Of a DNA stretch of 64,000 nt, positions 17,939 through 27,788 are shown piece by piece. Position numbers and translations under genes: made by a program. Under the pieces are notes generated by a model. That model was given only the letters and a program-made list of their open reading frames with translations, was not told the DNA's origin and made no database searches. How positions within the stretch are numbered: the stretch's first letter is position 1; each line of letters begins with the position of its first letter. The DNA is from a bacterium (lineage in GTDB: Bacteria; Bdellovibrionota; Bacteriovoracia; Bacteriovoracales; Bacteriovoracaceae). The stretch lies in contig JAUHVL010000004.1 of the NCBI GenBank assembly GCA_030425045.1, forward strand, positions 1 to 64,000, in the 5' to 3' direction.

Positions 17939-18083
17939 TCGAGGTTTTCTCTTTTTTAATTTGTTAAATATTAAAGTAACTCAAAGTAGCACAGATTTTC
18001 AAACCTTTATGATGGCAAACAACAGGTATTGTTTTCCTAGTTGAAACAAGTCCTCAGTAGTCGGTAATCTAATATAAGTATCC

Positions 18084-18101
18084 CTCCTAAATAACTAGGA
18101 G
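18084..18101 (+). other. Small hairpin in the leader of the coiled-coil gene
   Basis: CTCCTA (18084-18089) pairs with TAGGAG (18096-18101) around a 6-nt loop, 18 nt before the start codon. The 3' arm contains the only GGAG in the region, so the hairpin could hide a ribosome-binding sequence, but the spacing to the start is long. Confidence 0.25.
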
Positions 18102-18119
18102 TGAAAACGGATTTTCTGA

Positions 18120-18548
18120 ATGAACAATATTGATCAAATTAAGGCACAACGCTTCCAAGAGTCAGAAAATAAGCGATACAATATGCAAATGCGAAAGCTA
18201 CGTGCTGAGCATGATAAGTCATATAAAAAAGAAGTTGATAAAAATAAAACTCATATGGAGCAATTAAAAAGCGAAAATATCGCTAAGATTGAACTCCTCG
18301 AAACAGAGCTAGAAAAAAAGCTTATTGAACAACGTGAAAAGCATTCAAGACTTCTCAACATGGAGAAGAAAAGACTAAATCAAGAACTGGTAACACTTAA
18401 AGCTTCACATGAAGGAAAAGTTTCAGAATTACGAATGAGTAACCAAGGTGAAATTGACGAACTTGTTGAGTACCACCAAAAAACTCTAGATAATGCCCGC
18501 CAAAAATATATGAAAGAAAAAGCAAAGTGGGATGCCAAAGAAGCCTAA
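18120..18548 (+). CDS. Coiled-coil protein, first gene of FliG-like pair
   Basis: A 142-aa highly charged protein, almost all Lys/Glu/Gln/Arg with heptad-like Leu/Met spacing from about residue 20 to 135 (MEQLKSENIAKIELLETELEKK), predicted to be one long coiled coil. No signal peptide or membrane segment. It lies 18 nt upstream of the FliG-C-like gene and is probably cotranscribed, so it may be a rod-like partner of that protein. Function unknown. Confidence 0.75.
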   Translation: MNNIDQIKAQRFQESENKRYNMQMRKLRAEHDKSYKKEVDKNKTHMEQLKSENIAKIELLETELEKKLIEQREKHSRLLNMEKKRLNQELVTLKASHEGKVSELRMSNQGEIDELVEYHQKTLDNARQKYMKEKAKWDAKEA

Positions 18549-18566
18549 GGCTAAGAAGGATTTATC

Positions 18567-18998
18567 ATGGACAATAATAATCAAAACACCGGAGTCTTCA
18601 TCAACGGTAAAGCTCAAATTGCTGAGATGCTGCCTCTTTTAACTCCTGAAGAAAGATCGCGACTTCTTAATAATATTCGTATGAGAAATAAAGAGTTGGC
18701 CGATGAATTACAAGCGGAATCAATTACGATTTTCTCTATGATGGATTTAGAGGATAATGACCTCAAAACAATTATGAAATATATAAATGCACCTGTTTTC
18801 GGAATTGCTCTTAAACCTTTTTCTTATATGGAAAAAAAGAGAATTTTAAGCATTGCTGATCGCTCTTATGCTGAAGAAACTTTTCGGGCCATGACAGCAA
18901 CTCTGACTGACGAAGAAAAAGCTATTAAAAGCGCAGGAGAGAGGCTTAAAAGAGTTCTTGTTTCTTTAGCAAGAAAAAGAATGATCGATCTCCAATAA
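18567..18998 (+). CDS. FliG C-terminal-domain-like protein, stand-alone
   Basis: FliG is the flagellar rotor protein that contacts the stator. This 143-aa protein aligns by eye with the FliG middle/C-terminal region: an LTPEERSRLLNNI start like the FliG middle domain, then TIFSMMDLEDNDLKTIMKYI (like the FliG FEDLVRLDD segment), FGIALKPFSYMEKKRIL and a closing helix LKRVLVSLARKRMI. It is about 40% of full FliG length and has no N-terminal FliF-binding domain. No other flagellar motor genes are adjacent. It may be a rotor-like protein for another machine or a regulator. Similarity is judged without a search. Confidence 0.65.
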   Translation: MDNNNQNTGVFINGKAQIAEMLPLLTPEERSRLLNNIRMRNKELADELQAESITIFSMMDLEDNDLKTIMKYINAPVFGIALKPFSYMEKKRILSIADRSYAEETFRAMTATLTDEEKAIKSAGERLKRVLVSLARKRMIDLQ

Positions 18999-19445
18999 TT
19001 AAGAATTTGATTTAATCGCTTCAGAAAAAGAGCGAAGTTGTTCGGCTGATAACTGATAGTTTTCTATCTCCTCACTTACAATTTTATGTTCATCTAAAGC
19101 AGCTCTACTCGCTTTAAGCCGATCTGTAATGAGAGATAATATATTTCCTAACCAATCCGGGCATTTTTCTAATACGTAGTCTATTTCATCCACTTTTACA
19201 CAAGAGACTGTCACCGATGTAATCGCAATCGCAATGGGAGCTAATCTCTTTTCAGTAAATAAAGAATCATCTCCAATGATATCACCTTGTCGTTTAACAT
19301 CTTTTAAATAGAGCTGCTCTTTCTCTCTGGAGAATATTCCAACCTCACCTTCTTCAATTAAAAAAATATTTCTAAGCTTATCCTCATTTGTACAAATGAT
19401 TTCTCCAGAAGAGAACTCTAAGCGATTTCCTGTTGCTTCTGTCAC
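18999..19445 (-). CDS. Cyclic-nucleotide-binding-domain protein
   Basis: A 148-aa protein consisting mainly of one cNMP-binding beta-roll: FSSGEIICTNEDKLRNIFLIEEGEVGIFS, GDIIGDDSLF and LAPIAIAITSVTVSCVKVDEIDYVL follow the family pattern, but the phosphate-binding-cassette arginine and glutamate are poorly conserved (FTEKRLAPIAI), so nucleotide binding is uncertain. A helical tail follows and there is no DNA-binding domain. Its start overlaps the end of the Ppx/GppA gene by 4 nt, so both are coupled in translation. Confidence 0.8.
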   Translation of the reverse strand: MTEATGNRLEFSSGEIICTNEDKLRNIFLIEEGEVGIFSREKEQLYLKDVKRQGDIIGDDSLFTEKRLAPIAIAITSVTVSCVKVDEIDYVLEKCPDWLGNILSLITDRLKASRAALDEHKIVSEEIENYQLSAEQLRSFSEAIKSNS

Positions 19446-20311
19446 TCTTTCTCCATATCAATCGTTCCATACCTTAATCCACGAGATGAGACGAAGAAAT
19501 TATCGAAGCTCATCTTTTGCAAGATAGACTCTGCCAACAACAGACCAGACATTATCGTGAACCTTCTTTTTTCCAAAAAGGGGTATTGATGATCTAAATC
19601 GGATTCTGTTAATGATGCTATTTTATTTTTTAATTCATTAAGAGACTCAAGAGAGAACTTAGAGTCATGAACTTTTGAATCGTTATATTCTGATAAATTT
19701 AGCATCATTGCGGCGAGGCTGGTCATGGTTCCCGCAGTGCTTATCATGAGTTCTCCACGATAATCATTCAAATCGTAATCTTTCAGTATTGACTCTATAT
19801 ATTCTTCCTTATCACGTGAGTCATTTATTCTCACTGCCCCAATAGGCATACTCACAAAATTAAGAATTTTAAATGGATTTAATTGTACTTTAACTAACTC
19901 CGTAGAGGCTCCGCCAATATCCATAATCGAAACAATCTCATTTGAGTAACCAGAGCTCAGCACACCCATTGTAGAATAGTAAGCTTCCTGCTCACCAGAA
20001 ATGATTATAATTTCTAGCCCCAACTCATTGAGGATTTTTGCAAAAAACTCTTTCGCATTTTTTACAACTCTTGAGGCTTCAGTTGCTGTGACAACTACGT
20101 TTTGAGGTTCAATTTTATGTTCTAGGATAAGGTTTTTGTAGCTCTCTAGAACTTTATAAGTTTCATCCATAGATTCTTGGGCAAAAAGACCTGTCTTATC
20201 TATGTTTTTTCCTAAAGCTGTAACGTTTGCTTTATTTTCAAGGATCTTGTCTCCATCTTTTACAAGCAATAAAACAGAGTTGGAGCCAATATCTATCGAT
20301 GCTTTAATCAT
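19442..20311 (-). CDS. Ppx/GppA-family phosphatase, short form
   Basis: Ppx/GppA enzymes hydrolyse polyphosphate or pppGpp. The 289-aa protein has the actin-like ATPase fold motifs: IDIGSNSVLLLV near the N-terminus, the catalytic Glu segment SGEQEAYYSTMGV, and MDIGGASTELVKV (phosphate 2). It ends after the core, lacking the C-terminal HD-like domain of long exopolyphosphatases. It overlaps MtnA upstream by 8 nt and the cNMP-binding gene downstream by 4 nt, suggesting one operon. Substrate cannot be told from sequence. Confidence 0.88.
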   Translation of the reverse strand: MIKASIDIGSNSVLLLVKDGDKILENKANVTALGKNIDKTGLFAQESMDETYKVLESYKNLILEHKIEPQNVVVTATEASRVVKNAKEFFAKILNELGLEIIIISGEQEAYYSTMGVLSSGYSNEIVSIMDIGGASTELVKVQLNPFKILNFVSMPIGAVRINDSRDKEEYIESILKDYDLNDYRGELMISTAGTMTSLAAMMLNLSEYNDSKVHDSKFSLESLNELKNKIASLTESDLDHQYPFLEKRRFTIMSGLLLAESILQKMSFDNFFVSSRGLRYGTIDMEKE

Positions 20312-21368
20312 GGTGAGCTGTTCTCATCTTTGCTAGTGTTTCTTTATTTACAGGTTTAGCAATACCATTTTCAGAGAATATACCAGTGATGATGGAGTTT
20401 TCAGTAATATCAAAACTAGGATTCCAAGCTTGTGACTCATGAGGAGCAATTCTAACATCCTGACAACTAAGAACCTCTTCCTCTGGTCGAAGCTCAATCT
20501 CAATTTCATCACCTTTTTCTAAATCAAAATCAAATGAACAGAGAGGTGCTACAACATAAAAAGGAATCCCATAATGCTTAGCCGTTATAGCAAGAGTACT
20601 TGAACCTATTTTATTTGCGGTATCTCCATTTGAAACAATTCGGTCCGCACCAATAAAGATCGCATCCACCAAGTTTTTTCTCATTAAATACGACATGGCC
20701 CCCTCAACAACGACAGAGTGAGGAATATTTTGTTTCACCATTTCATAGGCAGTTAATCGACTCCCCTGCAAGTAAGGTCTTGTTTCACAAGCATAAGCAT
20801 GTTCAAGTTTACTCTTTTCATTCATATGAGCTATTACACCAAGGGCCGTCCCCATAGGACCACAAGCAAGGTAACCCGTATTACAAAGAGTCATTAATCT
20901 TAACTTTTTATTTCCATATAGTTTTTCTAACTCTTGCTCAGCAGCTTCCGCCATTTTCTGGTTTTTGACCGCTATTTTTTCCATCTGCAGATTTGAGTAA
21001 TCTTCTGCTAATGCTGCAAAACCCTTCAAACTACCTGTCTCAGCAATATATCTCTTTGCTTCTTTTAGTATTGATCTTGACTCAAACTCAAGATTAACGG
21101 CAGTTGGCCTGGCCGTGATTAGGTATTCAACAGCTTTCTCCAAATCATCTAAAGACTTATCTTCATTAGATTGAAGCCAAAGAGTTAGACCATATAAGGC
21201 AGTAAAGCCGATCAAAGGAGCACCTCTTACAACCATAACTTTTATTGCTTCGTGAGTTTCTTCTAGCGTTTTAACTTCGACAAATGTTTCTGTATGGGGA
21301 AGTTTTCTCTGATCGATTAATAACATTTTATTTTTTTGCCACTGTAGCGGCGGTATTACATTTGACAT
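20304..21368 (-). CDS. mtnA: S-methyl-5-thioribose-1-phosphate isomerase
   Basis: Converts 5-methylthioribose-1-phosphate to 5-methylthioribulose-1-phosphate in methionine salvage. The 354-aa protein has the eIF2B-like fold with VRGAPLIGFTALYG near residue 50, TLCNTGYLACGPMGTALG (catalytic Cys) and GADRIVSNGDTANKIGSSTLA (catalytic Asp). Length is typical. No other methionine-salvage gene is near. The ATG overlaps the AsmA-like gene's stop (TAATG), so the two are translationally coupled despite unrelated functions. Confidence 0.95.
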   Translation of the reverse strand: MSNVIPPLQWQKNKMLLIDQRKLPHTETFVEVKTLEETHEAIKVMVVRGAPLIGFTALYGLTLWLQSNEDKSLDDLEKAVEYLITARPTAVNLEFESRSILKEAKRYIAETGSLKGFAALAEDYSNLQMEKIAVKNQKMAEAAEQELEKLYGNKKLRLMTLCNTGYLACGPMGTALGVIAHMNEKSKLEHAYACETRPYLQGSRLTAYEMVKQNIPHSVVVEGAMSYLMRKNLVDAIFIGADRIVSNGDTANKIGSSTLAITAKHYGIPFYVVAPLCSFDFDLEKGDEIEIELRPEEEVLSCQDVRIAPHESQAWNPSFDITENSIITGIFSENGIAKPVNKETLAKMRTAHHD

Positions 21369-23719
21369 TAAAAAAGTCCTTTAAGTAGTTTATCTATTTT
21401 TTTATTTTCTTTACCCTTGAAGATTTTATCTAAGCCTTTTTTAATTTCTTCTTTAGCTTTTTTCTTTACCTTCTTCTTTACCTTGCTTTTATTTTTCTTG
21501 ATTACTCTATTCGTAAGTTTTTTAACGGTATACTGATAATCTGCATTTAAAGCCACACCTTGTCCCTTAAAGAGAACAGGTATTGTTCTGGTGCCAGCAT
21601 AAGCCTCAACGTAATTACTTAAATATTTATTCTCAACGATATCAGCATAAACCTTTGCTTCTTTTTTCGTTTCTGGATAAATATTACCGTTTGCTTTAGC
21701 CTCAATTAAATTATCAAGACCAATAAATTCCGATGAACGAATCAGATAATGATTTGGTTTAAACTGGCCTGAAAGATTAAAAACTTTGAAATCCCCGGTG
21801 TAATCTATCTTTTTGTTTGGATCGACTTTTTTATCTAAGCCAGGAATTTTTTTGGCCAAACTATATACTTTTTCGAGATAAGGCTTAAGGTCAATTCCTT
21901 TCAACTCACCATTGGATGCATTTAGTTTTACTTTCACATCATAATTGAGTTTTTTACCTGTACTAGCATTACCTGAAATGTTTCCTGAGAAGAGTCCTTT
22001 TGACCCTGAGAACTGATTGGGTATAACGCCATCAAAACTTGAAATATTAATATTTTTCATACCAATATCAAATTTTGTTTTTGTGATATTTTTAAACATT
22101 TTTAAATTTGTTTTGACGTTTGCTTCACCTCTTTCAAGCATAAACTTTAAGTTTTTTATATCAACACTATTTCCTTTAGTAGAAATACTTCCATTAGCTC
22201 CCATGTTTTTACCACCAAGATTAATACTTTTGGCCTTAATATTAATCACACCACTGGGAAGTAATGGGACAGTACCAGACGCTTCTTTTTTATTTAGTGC
22301 TGCTTTTTTCTGAGGACTACTTTGGGATTTCACATCTTTTCTCTTAACTTCTTCTTTTTGGGGAGGATAAAGAGTTTTCTGCAAGAAGGACTTTTCAAAT
22401 TTCAAATTATTTAGGTCTAAATTAAAAACATAAGATTTCAACTTCTTTTGAAAGTCCGTTTCCTTATCATTTAAATTATAATTCGCTGTTAGTGAGGCAT
22501 CGACAGCCCCTCCAAATAAATTTGTATTACTAACTGAAGTGAGACGTGACTCTGTGACTCTTCCGCTACTTGATAAGTCGAGGGCCATATCTGGTAAGTT
22601 AACCCTCACTTTATCACTTAGTTTATATGAAAGATCTGGGTAAATTTTCTCCCCTTTAAGTCTAACGACTCCAGATAACTGAGCAACCGATTTTCCCGGC
22701 GAAAGCGTCGCCATTTGTGCTGGCATCATATTTTTCAAGTCCATCAACATAAGATTAATTAGAATATTTTCTATACTGATATTCTCATTAGTCATGTTCA
22801 CTTCAACTTTGTAATTACTTCTTTCAAATTCTCCTGCTAAATTAAGCGAGACATCCCCCTGTTTGCTTACTTTTAAGTCAATATCGTTTCTAAACTCGGG
22901 AATACTTCCTTCAAAATTAGCAACATTAATATCTGACAAGGTCAATACTGCCTTTGAACTAATCTCACCATTGTCTAAAAAGTTTTTAAAATTAAACTCT
23001 CCGATCAAAAGCGTTTTTAAGGAAGTTTGCTTCCCATCATTTTCAGCTAGCATAACTTTTGAATTAATCTCGTATGCTGCATCTTTTTTTAATCCAAGGT
23101 TTTTAACCATAAATTTATTGATATCTATCTTGCCAGCAGTTTTTCCGACTTCACCATATTCTAGTTTAATATCGTTGAAAGAAAGGTTTAAGCTACTATT
23201 CGCAGCGAAGGAAGGAACCGAAAGCGTATTATTTTCTGCGCTTTCAGGACGAGAGGTTTCTTTTTTATTTTTTGAACTTTTACTTTGAGTTGGCTTACTC
23301 TCTCCTTTCTTTTTATCCCCCATGGCCATTTGCCAAAGATTAGACTTCCCATAACTCAAATATTTGACTTCTGGTTTATCAACGATCAAATCAACAGCAC
23401 CGCCACCCATTAAAATTGTCCAAACAGGGATCTTTGCAGATAAGTAATTAACCTTAAAGATATCAATTTTTTCTTTTTTAAGTGGATATCGAATAATAAA
23501 CTTTTCTGCATCAAGTTTAATACTTGCCCCAATGCCTAAATCAATTTTCCCTAACTCAATCTCAGCATTTGGAAAAACCTTACTAAGCTCAGTTAGAGTA
23601 AGTTTTCTAATCTCTTCAGGTTTAATTTTTGTACTAACAACATACCAAAGTGCACCGCCAGCAACTAAACCGAGTAATAAAAATATTGATAATACTATTT
23701 TAAGTTTTGAACTTTTCAT
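21368..23719 (-). CDS. AsmA-like membrane-anchored protein
   Basis: A 783-aa protein with one N-terminal membrane anchor (about 6-28) and a long beta-rich periplasmic region with repeated AsmA-type phrases (IKLDAEKFIIRYPL, FNDIKLEYG, DIGMKNINISSFDGVIPNQFSG) and a C-terminal AsmA_2-like section with KLNASNGELKGIDLKPYLEKV. Two Lys/Ser-rich low-complexity spacers occur (about 135-165 and 450-480), and the tail is strongly basic. AsmA-family proteins are thought to bridge the envelope and move phospholipid towards the outer membrane. The family is recognised by pattern only. Confidence 0.8.
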   Translation of the reverse strand: MKSSKLKIVLSIFLLLGLVAGGALWYVVSTKIKPEEIRKLTLTELSKVFPNAEIELGKIDLGIGASIKLDAEKFIIRYPLKKEKIDIFKVNYLSAKIPVWTILMGGGAVDLIVDKPEVKYLSYGKSNLWQMAMGDKKKGESKPTQSKSSKNKKETSRPESAENNTLSVPSFAANSSLNLSFNDIKLEYGEVGKTAGKIDINKFMVKNLGLKKDAAYEINSKVMLAENDGKQTSLKTLLIGEFNFKNFLDNGEISSKAVLTLSDINVANFEGSIPEFRNDIDLKVSKQGDVSLNLAGEFERSNYKVEVNMTNENISIENILINLMLMDLKNMMPAQMATLSPGKSVAQLSGVVRLKGEKIYPDLSYKLSDKVRVNLPDMALDLSSSGRVTESRLTSVSNTNLFGGAVDASLTANYNLNDKETDFQKKLKSYVFNLDLNNLKFEKSFLQKTLYPPQKEEVKRKDVKSQSSPQKKAALNKKEASGTVPLLPSGVINIKAKSINLGGKNMGANGSISTKGNSVDIKNLKFMLERGEANVKTNLKMFKNITKTKFDIGMKNINISSFDGVIPNQFSGSKGLFSGNISGNASTGKKLNYDVKVKLNASNGELKGIDLKPYLEKVYSLAKKIPGLDKKVDPNKKIDYTGDFKVFNLSGQFKPNHYLIRSSEFIGLDNLIEAKANGNIYPETKKEAKVYADIVENKYLSNYVEAYAGTRTIPVLFKGQGVALNADYQYTVKKLTNRVIKKNKSKVKKKVKKKAKEEIKKGLDKIFKGKENKKIDKLLKGLF

Positions 23720-23728
23720 AAGGCCTCA

Positions 23729-25963
23729 TTAATTTAAACTAACAATTGGTGCAAACCGAACCAGAAATTTTTTCTTTTCCCCACCACTAAATTTGATAAC
23801 AACTTTTTCATCTGGGCCGATACCTGAAGTATCAACAACTTTTCCTTCACCGTACAGAGAGTGAACAACTTTTGAACCAGTAGGAAATTTAGGAGGTATC
23901 ACTTTATTCTTTTTTTGGTTTACCTGATAAACAGTACTTCCATCATCGTCATATGTTTCATCGACAAGGTCGAATTCATCATTGGATTCTACAGAAGGGG
24001 TACCCGCCAATCTTGTCCATTCATAATATTTGTTCGGGATTTCATGTAGGAATCTACTTGGTCCATTAAATCTTAACTGACCAAAAAGCATCCGTGACTG
24101 AGAGAATGTTATATATAACTTTTTCATTGCTCTTGTCATTGCAACATAAAAAAGTCTTCTCTCCTCCTCTTCTGCATTTTCTCCTTCCTCTAAACTTTTA
24201 AAACTTGGAAATAAGTTTTCTTCGACACCTGCAACAAACACATGACTAAACTCAAGCCCTTTAGCTCCATGAACAGTCATAAGAGAAATTTCTCCCTCCG
24301 CATGATAATCGACATCGTCATTTTGAGAGTCGAGAGTAATCGTTTCTAAAAAACCTTCGAGAGAAGCATCTTTCACGCTGGTTTCATATTGTTGAAAGGC
24401 AGAACTTAGTTCTTCTAAGTTCTCCATTCTCGCCATTGATTCATAATCACGAGAAAGCTTTAACATTTCCCAGTATCCAGATTCTTTTAAGAGCTTTTCA
24501 TAAATAGCTGAAGGCTTTTCACCAATTTCGATACAGTGCCGGCACTCTTCAATTAAATAAACAAAGGAAGAGATTGATGATTTTATTTTATTACTCAATC
24601 TCAAGGAAGAGTAATGAGCAGGGTTTTGATCTATCTCTCTTAAGAGCTCATAAAGTGATAAGTTTTCTTGTATTGCCTGAACCTCTAACTTTCTTAACGT
24701 GACAGTCCCAATTCCTCGAGTAGGCAAATTAATTATTCGAGATAAAGCGAGTGAGTCTTTCTCATTCACTAATAAGCGAACATAAGCCAAAAGATCTTTT
24801 ATTTCTTTTCTTTCATAGAACTTTATTCCACCAATTATTTTATATGGAATTTGATTTGCTCTCAGTTGATCTTCAATCACACGTGACTGAGCATTTGTTC
24901 TATAGAAAACAGCTATTTCATTTAACGATACACTTTCTTCTTTCCATAACCTCTTAACCGTTTGAGAGATATACTCCGCTTCAGATTTCTCATTATGTGA
25001 CTCAATAATGAGAATCTCCTCTCCGGCAGGATTCTCGGTCCACATTTTCTTTCCTTTTCGCAAAGTATTTCTATCAATGACAAATGAGGCGGCTTCGATG
25101 ATATTTTTAGAAGATCTATAATTTTGTTCTAACTTCATCACTGTTGCGTCAGGATATATTTCTTCAAAATCTAAAATATTTCTTATATCAGCACCTCTCC
25201 AACTATAGATAGACTGATCTTCATCCCCTACTACGCAAATATTATTTTGAGGCTTCGATAGTTTTTCCAACAGCTGAAACTGGGCCCTATTGGTATCCTG
25301 ATACTCGTCAACCAATAAATATTGAAAACGCTGTTGATAGCGCTCTAATACTTCAGGGAAGTTTTGAAAGAGATTGAGGGTTCCTGTTATCAGGCCACCG
25401 AAATCGACGGCATTATTTCTACTTAACTCAGATTCATATTCTTCAAAGTATCCATAGTACTCGTGATTTAAATCGACATACTCATCACCAAAGTTTGTAG
25501 GTCCTCCAATATAATAACCTAAGTTTTTTAACTCATCGATATAATGAAGTATTTCAAATGGAGAAAGCTCTTTAGTGCTAATTCCTCTTTTAGACAAAAG
25601 CGACTTTACAACAGATTTAGATTCAGAAGTATCGTATATGGTAAAACTTCTACTCAACCCTAAATAGTGAGACTCTGACCTTAAAAGCCTGGCACAAAAA
25701 GCGTGAAACGTGGTTATCTGCAAAGCACCAATATCAAACTCAACATCTCTTCCAACTCGATGTCTCATCTCTTTTGCAGCTTTATTAGAAAAGGTAAGTG
25801 CGAGTAACTGATAGGGTGATACCTTTTTTTCATTTAATAAATAAGATATCTTACTTACTAGAGTCTTTGTTTTTCCTGATCCTGCACCAGCGAGAATCAT
25901 AATTGGTCCGTCGCAGTTTACGACAGCTGACCTTTGTTGTTTATTCAATCCACTTAAGTCCAT
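23729..25963 (-). CDS. pcrA: UvrD/PcrA-type DNA helicase
   Basis: A superfamily 1A 3'-5' helicase used in nucleotide excision repair and removal of proteins from DNA. Motifs are clear: Q motif LNKQQRSAV, Walker A ILAGAGSGKTKTL, motif II DEYQDTNRAQF, motif III GDEDQSIYSWRGAD, motif IV EQNYRSS, motif V TVHGAKGLEFSHVF and motif VI VAMTRA. The C-terminus (KKFLVRFAPI with VVHSLYGEGKVV) is the Tudor-like RNA-polymerase-binding domain of PcrA/UvrD. The frame is open upstream, but this ATG gives the family start MDLSGLN and lies 4 nt after the glmS stop; the longer form would overlap glmS by 98 nt. About 744 aa. Confidence 0.95.
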   Translation of the reverse strand: MDLSGLNKQQRSAVVNCDGPIMILAGAGSGKTKTLVSKISYLLNEKKVSPYQLLALTFSNKAAKEMRHRVGRDVEFDIGALQITTFHAFCARLLRSESHYLGLSRSFTIYDTSESKSVVKSLLSKRGISTKELSPFEILHYIDELKNLGYYIGGPTNFGDEYVDLNHEYYGYFEEYESELSRNNAVDFGGLITGTLNLFQNFPEVLERYQQRFQYLLVDEYQDTNRAQFQLLEKLSKPQNNICVVGDEDQSIYSWRGADIRNILDFEEIYPDATVMKLEQNYRSSKNIIEAASFVIDRNTLRKGKKMWTENPAGEEILIIESHNEKSEAEYISQTVKRLWKEESVSLNEIAVFYRTNAQSRVIEDQLRANQIPYKIIGGIKFYERKEIKDLLAYVRLLVNEKDSLALSRIINLPTRGIGTVTLRKLEVQAIQENLSLYELLREIDQNPAHYSSLRLSNKIKSSISSFVYLIEECRHCIEIGEKPSAIYEKLLKESGYWEMLKLSRDYESMARMENLEELSSAFQQYETSVKDASLEGFLETITLDSQNDDVDYHAEGEISLMTVHGAKGLEFSHVFVAGVEENLFPSFKSLEEGENAEEEERRLFYVAMTRAMKKLYITFSQSRMLFGQLRFNGPSRFLHEIPNKYYEWTRLAGTPSVESNDEFDLVDETYDDDGSTVYQVNQKKNKVIPPKFPTGSKVVHSLYGEGKVVDTSGIGPDEKVVIKFSGGEKKKFLVRFAPIVSLN

Positions 25964-25967
25964 TTTT

Positions 25968-27788
25968 CTATTCGACGGTAACGGATTTTGCGAGGTTTCG
26001 AGGTTGATCAATATCATTTCCTTTAAATTTTGCCATATAGTAAGAAAGCAGCTGATGAACGACATTTACATAAATGGGAGAAAGCTCATCGAGTCCATTG
26101 AAGTTCAGCGGAATATAATAATCACTTATCTTCATCAGCTCTTTATTATTTTCGGGACCAATTGTTACGATGATTCCCTTTCTGGCCTTTACTTCTTGAA
26201 TATTTGAAATCGTTTTTTCTAATAACTCAGGACCAGCGACAGCAATATTAACCATCTCCTCATCAATAAGAGCGATGGGGCCATGTTTTAACTCGCCTGA
26301 GGCGTATCCTTCAGCATGAACATAAGCGATTTCTTTGAGCTTTAATGCTCCTTCTAAAGCAACCGGATAATAAATTCCCCTACCGGTAAAGAGGTAACCT
26401 TTTTTATTGTAAAGAGACTCTGCGATCTCTTTAATTTTTTCAACTCCAGAAATTAAATCATTAATTCTTTCTGATAAGAGCAGAAACTTCTTTTCAAGGT
26501 TTTTCTTTTTACTTTCGTCATCAAGCTCTCCTCCTAAGGAGGCGGCCATAAGTCTTCCGGTTAATGCCATTTGCGTAAATGCTTTAGTACTAGCAACTCC
26601 AATTTCTGTCCCCGCCTTGATTAATAAATTTTGATCACATAAGCGGTAAAGAGTAGAGCCGCGAACATTCACAAGTGAATAGATGGGGATATTATTTTCC
26701 TTCACCAACTCTGCAGCGGCGAGAGTGTCAGCCGTTTCACCGGATTGGCTTATAAATAGTGCGGCATCATTTTTTTGAAATAGAGGATTACGATATCGAA
26801 ACTCACTCGATAAATAAGCTGACGCTTGAATTTTGTTAATAAGCTCTAAGTAATCGACCACAAGTAAGCCTGCATAATAAGCGGTACCACAAGCATTAAT
26901 TAAGAATCGATCAATTTCTTTTGATTTTACTTTTGCCAGATGTCTTGCTGCTTTACCATGAATATAATCTTGAACGAGTTCCTGTATTAACTTTGGCTGC
27001 TCATAGATTTCTTTAAGCATATAATGTTCAAACTCCCCTTTATCTGTTGAAGAGCTTGAAGTATCTGCTTTTTGATGTTGAAACTTTTCAGATTCTTTTA
27101 AGTTTAAATCATAAAATTTTATTATTTTTTCATCGTGAGAAAGGTGGCAGAGAACTTCATCATCTGGAAAATAAATTTCACTTGCATACCCAACGAGTGC
27201 ATAAGGGTCAGAAGAAACAAACTTATCATTATTTTTTGGATTTAAGCCGCAGGCCAAAGGTGCAGATCTTTTAATCGCAACAATTTCTTTTGTTTCTGCA
27301 TTCATGGCAACGAAGGCAGAGTTTCCTTTGACATGTTTAAAAGCTTCAGCGACGGCTTCTTTAAAAGAACTCGATTGAGAATTATATTTAGAGACAAGCG
27401 CTAAAAAAACCTCACTGTCTGTTTCCGACTTAAATTCAAAATCTTTATCTACAACTTCAGACTTTAATTCATCAGCATTTTCAATAATTCCATTGTGAAC
27501 GATTGAAATATTACCATGTCTATGAGGATGAGAGTTTTGGTCAGTCACTCCTCCATGTGTTGCCCAACGAGTATGACCAATACACAGGTTACTCGTCGTT
27601 TCGACATCCTTTAAAACCTCTAAAAGATTTTCGAGTTTTCCTGTTTTTTTATAGAGCTGAAGTCCATTTTTATTTGAAAGAAAGCTGATTCCTGCAGAAT
27701 CATAACCTCTGTATTCTAATCTTTTTAAACCTTCTAAAACGACATCTGATGAAATATCACTGCCAATATGACCAACAATTCCGCACAT
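25968..27788 (-). CDS. glmS: Glutamine-fructose-6-phosphate aminotransferase
   Basis: Makes glucosamine-6-phosphate, the first step to UDP-GlcNAc for peptidoglycan and LPS. The 606-aa protein begins MCGIVGHIG, leaving the catalytic Cys as residue 1 after Met removal, with the class II amidotransferase motifs GHTRWATHGG and HNGIIEN; two SIS domains follow (SQSGETADTLAA) and the C-terminus ends LAKSVTVE as is usual. It lies 67 nt downstream of glmU, so two consecutive UDP-GlcNAc pathway genes are together. The short gap contains no glmS ribozyme. Confidence 0.97.
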   Translation of the reverse strand: MCGIVGHIGSDISSDVVLEGLKRLEYRGYDSAGISFLSNKNGLQLYKKTGKLENLLEVLKDVETTSNLCIGHTRWATHGGVTDQNSHPHRHGNISIVHNGIIENADELKSEVVDKDFEFKSETDSEVFLALVSKYNSQSSSFKEAVAEAFKHVKGNSAFVAMNAETKEIVAIKRSAPLACGLNPKNNDKFVSSDPYALVGYASEIYFPDDEVLCHLSHDEKIIKFYDLNLKESEKFQHQKADTSSSSTDKGEFEHYMLKEIYEQPKLIQELVQDYIHGKAARHLAKVKSKEIDRFLINACGTAYYAGLLVVDYLELINKIQASAYLSSEFRYRNPLFQKNDAALFISQSGETADTLAAAELVKENNIPIYSLVNVRGSTLYRLCDQNLLIKAGTEIGVASTKAFTQMALTGRLMAASLGGELDDESKKKNLEKKFLLLSERINDLISGVEKIKEIAESLYNKKGYLFTGRGIYYPVALEGALKLKEIAYVHAEGYASGELKHGPIALIDEEMVNIAVAGPELLEKTISNIQEVKARKGIIVTIGPENNKELMKISDYYIPLNFNGLDELSPIYVNVVHQLLSYYMAKFKGNDIDQPRNLAKSVTVE

